This document shows positions 14,892-16,294 of a stretch of 16,294 nucleotides of DNA, piece by piece. Under the pieces are notes generated by a model, which saw only the letters and a list, made by a program, of their open reading frames with translations, did no database searches and had not been told where the DNA came from. This DNA is from Terriglobales bacterium (GTDB taxonomy: Bacteria > Acidobacteriota > Terriglobia > Terriglobales > Acidobacteriaceae): contig JAFAWN010000223.1 in assembly GCA_019241735.1 (NCBI GenBank), positions 1-16,294 of the forward strand, written 5' to 3'. Position 1 is the stretch's first letter, and each line of letters starts with the position of its first letter. The position numbers were made by a program, and so were the translations under genes.

Positions 14892-14921
14892 ACTTTACTC
14901 GCGCGGTGATTGCCCGGTCAA
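14892..14921 (-). promoter_or_regulatory. Candidate promoter of the ccmEABCD operon
   Basis: On the minus strand there is TTGACC (14921-14916, 5 of 6), an 18-nt spacer and TAAAGT (14897-14892, 4 of 6). Transcription would start about 15 nt before the ccmE ATG, just enough to include the AGGAAA ribosome site. The element fills the 58-nt gap after the phosphoesterase stop, so ccm may be transcribed both from here and by read-through. Called by eye. Confidence 0.4.
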
Positions 14922-14928
14922 GCGCCGC

Positions 14929-15885
14929 CTACTCGTTCCAGATGCCTTTGATGACCTTCGCCTTTGCATCCCCATAGTTCAAAGTCGGAAGGCCAAAATT
15001 ATCTTCAATTGTCCGGAGCACGTCGAAATGGTCATAGCGTTCGTTAATCTTCTTGCCCTTTGTGACCATGTCGCCTAGCAAGACCGTATAGATGTGATTG
15101 GTTTTCCTCTCCGGAGGTTCGCTTTCGTCAAAAGTGACGACAATCAAGGTCCCGGCGCGCGCCTCTGGGGGGAACCAGTTTACGAGGAAGTTTTTCAGCC
15201 AGGTCGAGGCGGTCCCGAGGTTAGTATCGTGGCCATCGTCGTTCATGTTGGGTGAGTAGAACATGTACGCCGGCAATGCCTTGTATTTTGAATCTTTAGG
15301 ATCTTTCCGCGAGTTCTCGACGTCGGTGATGAAGGCATTGTGGGGGTCATTGGTATTAACCGACACCACATTTTTGTAGGCGTGCTTCTGTACCTTTTCA
15401 AAGCTCAGGAAAGGCACGTGTTTTCGGGCATAAGCGTGGGGCCGATCATCGCCCAAGTATGGAGTCTTGCCCGGCACTCCAGGATAGCTTTCCGCATAAT
15501 TCTTCCAGTCCAGACCGTCGCCGATGGTTTTGTGCTGGCTGTCATCGGGGAACGTCTTCTGATCGTCCCCTAACAGGCCATGCATGCCACAAGTGCTTCC
15601 CGAAATCATCGCCAGGTAGTTGGGGTACGACGGATGTTCCACGCCGTGGAAATTGGTGAACTCCACACCTTCCTCCGCCAGCTGCTTGAGATATGGGTCT
15701 TTAATGGCGGAAACATATGCCTGATTTTCCAGAACCACAATCAAAACGTGCTCGAAATGCCTGGTGGAGGCGGAGTCTTTCTGGGGCGGGGCCGGCGGAG
15801 CCGGTTGTTGTGCGCAACCCAAATGGGAAGCGAACATGATAGCGAAAAGTATATTCAGCGTCCGCTCTTTGAAAATCTGTTTCAT
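14929..15885 (-). CDS. Exported phosphoesterase (PF04185 acid phosphatase/phospholipase C type)
   Basis: 318-aa exported hydrolase of the alkaline-phosphatase-like fold, in the family holding AcpA-type acid phosphatases and bacterial phospholipases C. The actual substrate is unknown. Signatures: HVLIVVLENQAY at 46-57 with the metal-binding Glu-Asn pair (E53-N54), HPSYPNYLAMISGST at 84-98 (nucleophile loop), NMNDDGHD at 213-220, TFDESEP at 251-257, NH at 263-264, and YDHFDVLRTIEDNFGLP at 284-300. The N-terminus has a hydrophobic helix ending HLGC at 24, followed by a Pro-rich linker. This suggests a lipoprotein, though His at -3 is not a canonical lipobox, so signal peptidase I cleavage is possible. 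The start is ATG 15885 with only a weak GAAAGA upstream. It is divergent from glgC and 58 nt upstream of ccmE on the same strand; no functional link to cytochrome assembly is evident. Confidence 0.85.
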   Translation of the reverse strand: MKQIFKERTLNILFAIMFASHLGCAQQPAPPAPPQKDSASTRHFEHVLIVVLENQAYVSAIKDPYLKQLAEEGVEFTNFHGVEHPSYPNYLAMISGSTCGMHGLLGDDQKTFPDDSQHKTIGDGLDWKNYAESYPGVPGKTPYLGDDRPHAYARKHVPFLSFEKVQKHAYKNVVSVNTNDPHNAFITDVENSRKDPKDSKYKALPAYMFYSPNMNDDGHDTNLGTASTWLKNFLVNWFPPEARAGTLIVVTFDESEPPERKTNHIYTVLLGDMVTKGKKINERYDHFDVLRTIEDNFGLPTLNYGDAKAKVIKGIWNE

Positions 15886-15974
15886 ATCTTTCAGTTTTTC
15901 GCTCTATGCTAGTATTCGGTTGCTTCAACAGCGCGCTGAGGGCCCTTTTCCCCGGCGCGTTCTGCCCAAGACGC

Positions 15975-16294
15975 ATGAAAGACACGCTCGGAGTATTGAT
16001 GGCCGGAGGGGCGGGAGAACGCCTCTATCCCCTTACCCGCGACCGGGCCAAGCCGGCCGTCACGTTTGGCGGAATCTACCGGATTATCGACGTCACCCTC
16101 TCCAACTGCATTAATTCCGAGCTGCGCCGCGTCTATATCCTCACCCAATATAAAGCGTTGTCGCTGAATCGTCACATCCGCGAAGGCTGGAACATTCTGG
16201 GCCGGGAGGTCGGGGAGTTTGTGGAGGTACTTCCGCCGATGAAGCGGGTCAGCGATCAGTGGTATCAGGGGACCGCCGACGCGGTGTACCAGAA
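15975..16294 (+). CDS. glgC: Glucose-1-phosphate adenylyltransferase (N-terminal part)
   Basis: The first 106 codons of ADP-glucose pyrophosphorylase, which makes ADP-glucose from ATP and glucose-1-phosphate for glycogen or starch-like storage glucan. The reading frame is open to the window end. The nucleotidyltransferase signature GGAGERLYPLTRDRAKPAV (residues 11-29) is complete, followed by FGGIYRIIDVTLSNCINS and the family-typical VYILTQYKALSLNRHI, then EVLPP and WYQGTADAVYQ, which place it in GlgC as opposed to other sugar nucleotidyltransferases. ATG 15975 leaves a normal short N-terminus; the Shine-Dalgarno is weak. It is divergent from the phosphoesterase across an 89-nt gap; any downstream glycogen genes lie outside the window. 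Confidence 0.95.
   Translation, partial: MKDTLGVLMAGGAGERLYPLTRDRAKPAVTFGGIYRIIDVTLSNCINSELRRVYILTQYKALSLNRHIREGWNILGREVGEFVEVLPPMKRVSDQWYQGTADAVYQ

Overview
The window looks like a piece of a soil Acidobacteriota chromosome, probably class Terriglobia (Koribacter-like). This is inferred from moderately high GC, very large secreted beta-propeller/Ig mosaic proteins of the kind common in that phylum, the acidobacterial-style C-terminal tail of the 1115-aa propeller protein, and the ccmE-A-B-C-D gene order. No 16S, tRNA, insertion sequence, integrase, phage gene or CRISPR array is visible, so it reads as ordinary chromosome with an accessory surface-protein block in the middle.

Left edge (1-1994): a KimA-like APC/KUP-superfamily permease on the minus strand, whose C-terminus runs off the window, is divergent from a small secreted DUF4019-like protein. 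A hairpin follows between convergent genes. Centre (2000-11122): two giant exported proteins lie head-to-tail on the minus strand. The upstream one (7775-11122) has seven SBBP-type propeller repeats, a DUF11/Ig-like region and an unusual two-helix, Cys-containing tail. The downstream one (2000-7555, 1851 aa) has Asp-box (BNR) motifs, a 21-unit pentapeptide array N-P-[S/D]-I-T, three putative-Ig domains, another Ig-like domain and a C-terminal Kelch propeller. Each has its own promoter candidate with a perfect TTGACA -35 box, and an inverted repeat separates them.

Right part (11597-16294): a single-domain PilZ protein with intact c-di-GMP-binding motifs is convergent to a cytochrome c maturation (System I) operon read right to left: ccmE, ccmA, ccmB, ccmC, ccmD. 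The A/B, B/C and C/D junctions are all ATGA overlaps. ccmD encodes only 38 aa. The CcmE is a CxxxY variant, not the textbook HxxxY form, and CcmC carries an apparent insertion of two membrane helices. ccmF/G/H are not here. Upstream of ccmE, in the same direction, is an exported PF04185-type phosphoesterase. Divergent from that is the start of glgC (ADP-glucose pyrophosphorylase), which runs off the right edge.

Functionally, CcmA/B/C/D/E would load haem onto CcmE and release it for c-type cytochrome assembly. The two giant proteins are probably cell-surface or extracellular binding/adhesion proteins of unknown ligand. The PilZ protein would link c-di-GMP to an unknown output. All promoter and terminator calls are by eye and tentative.
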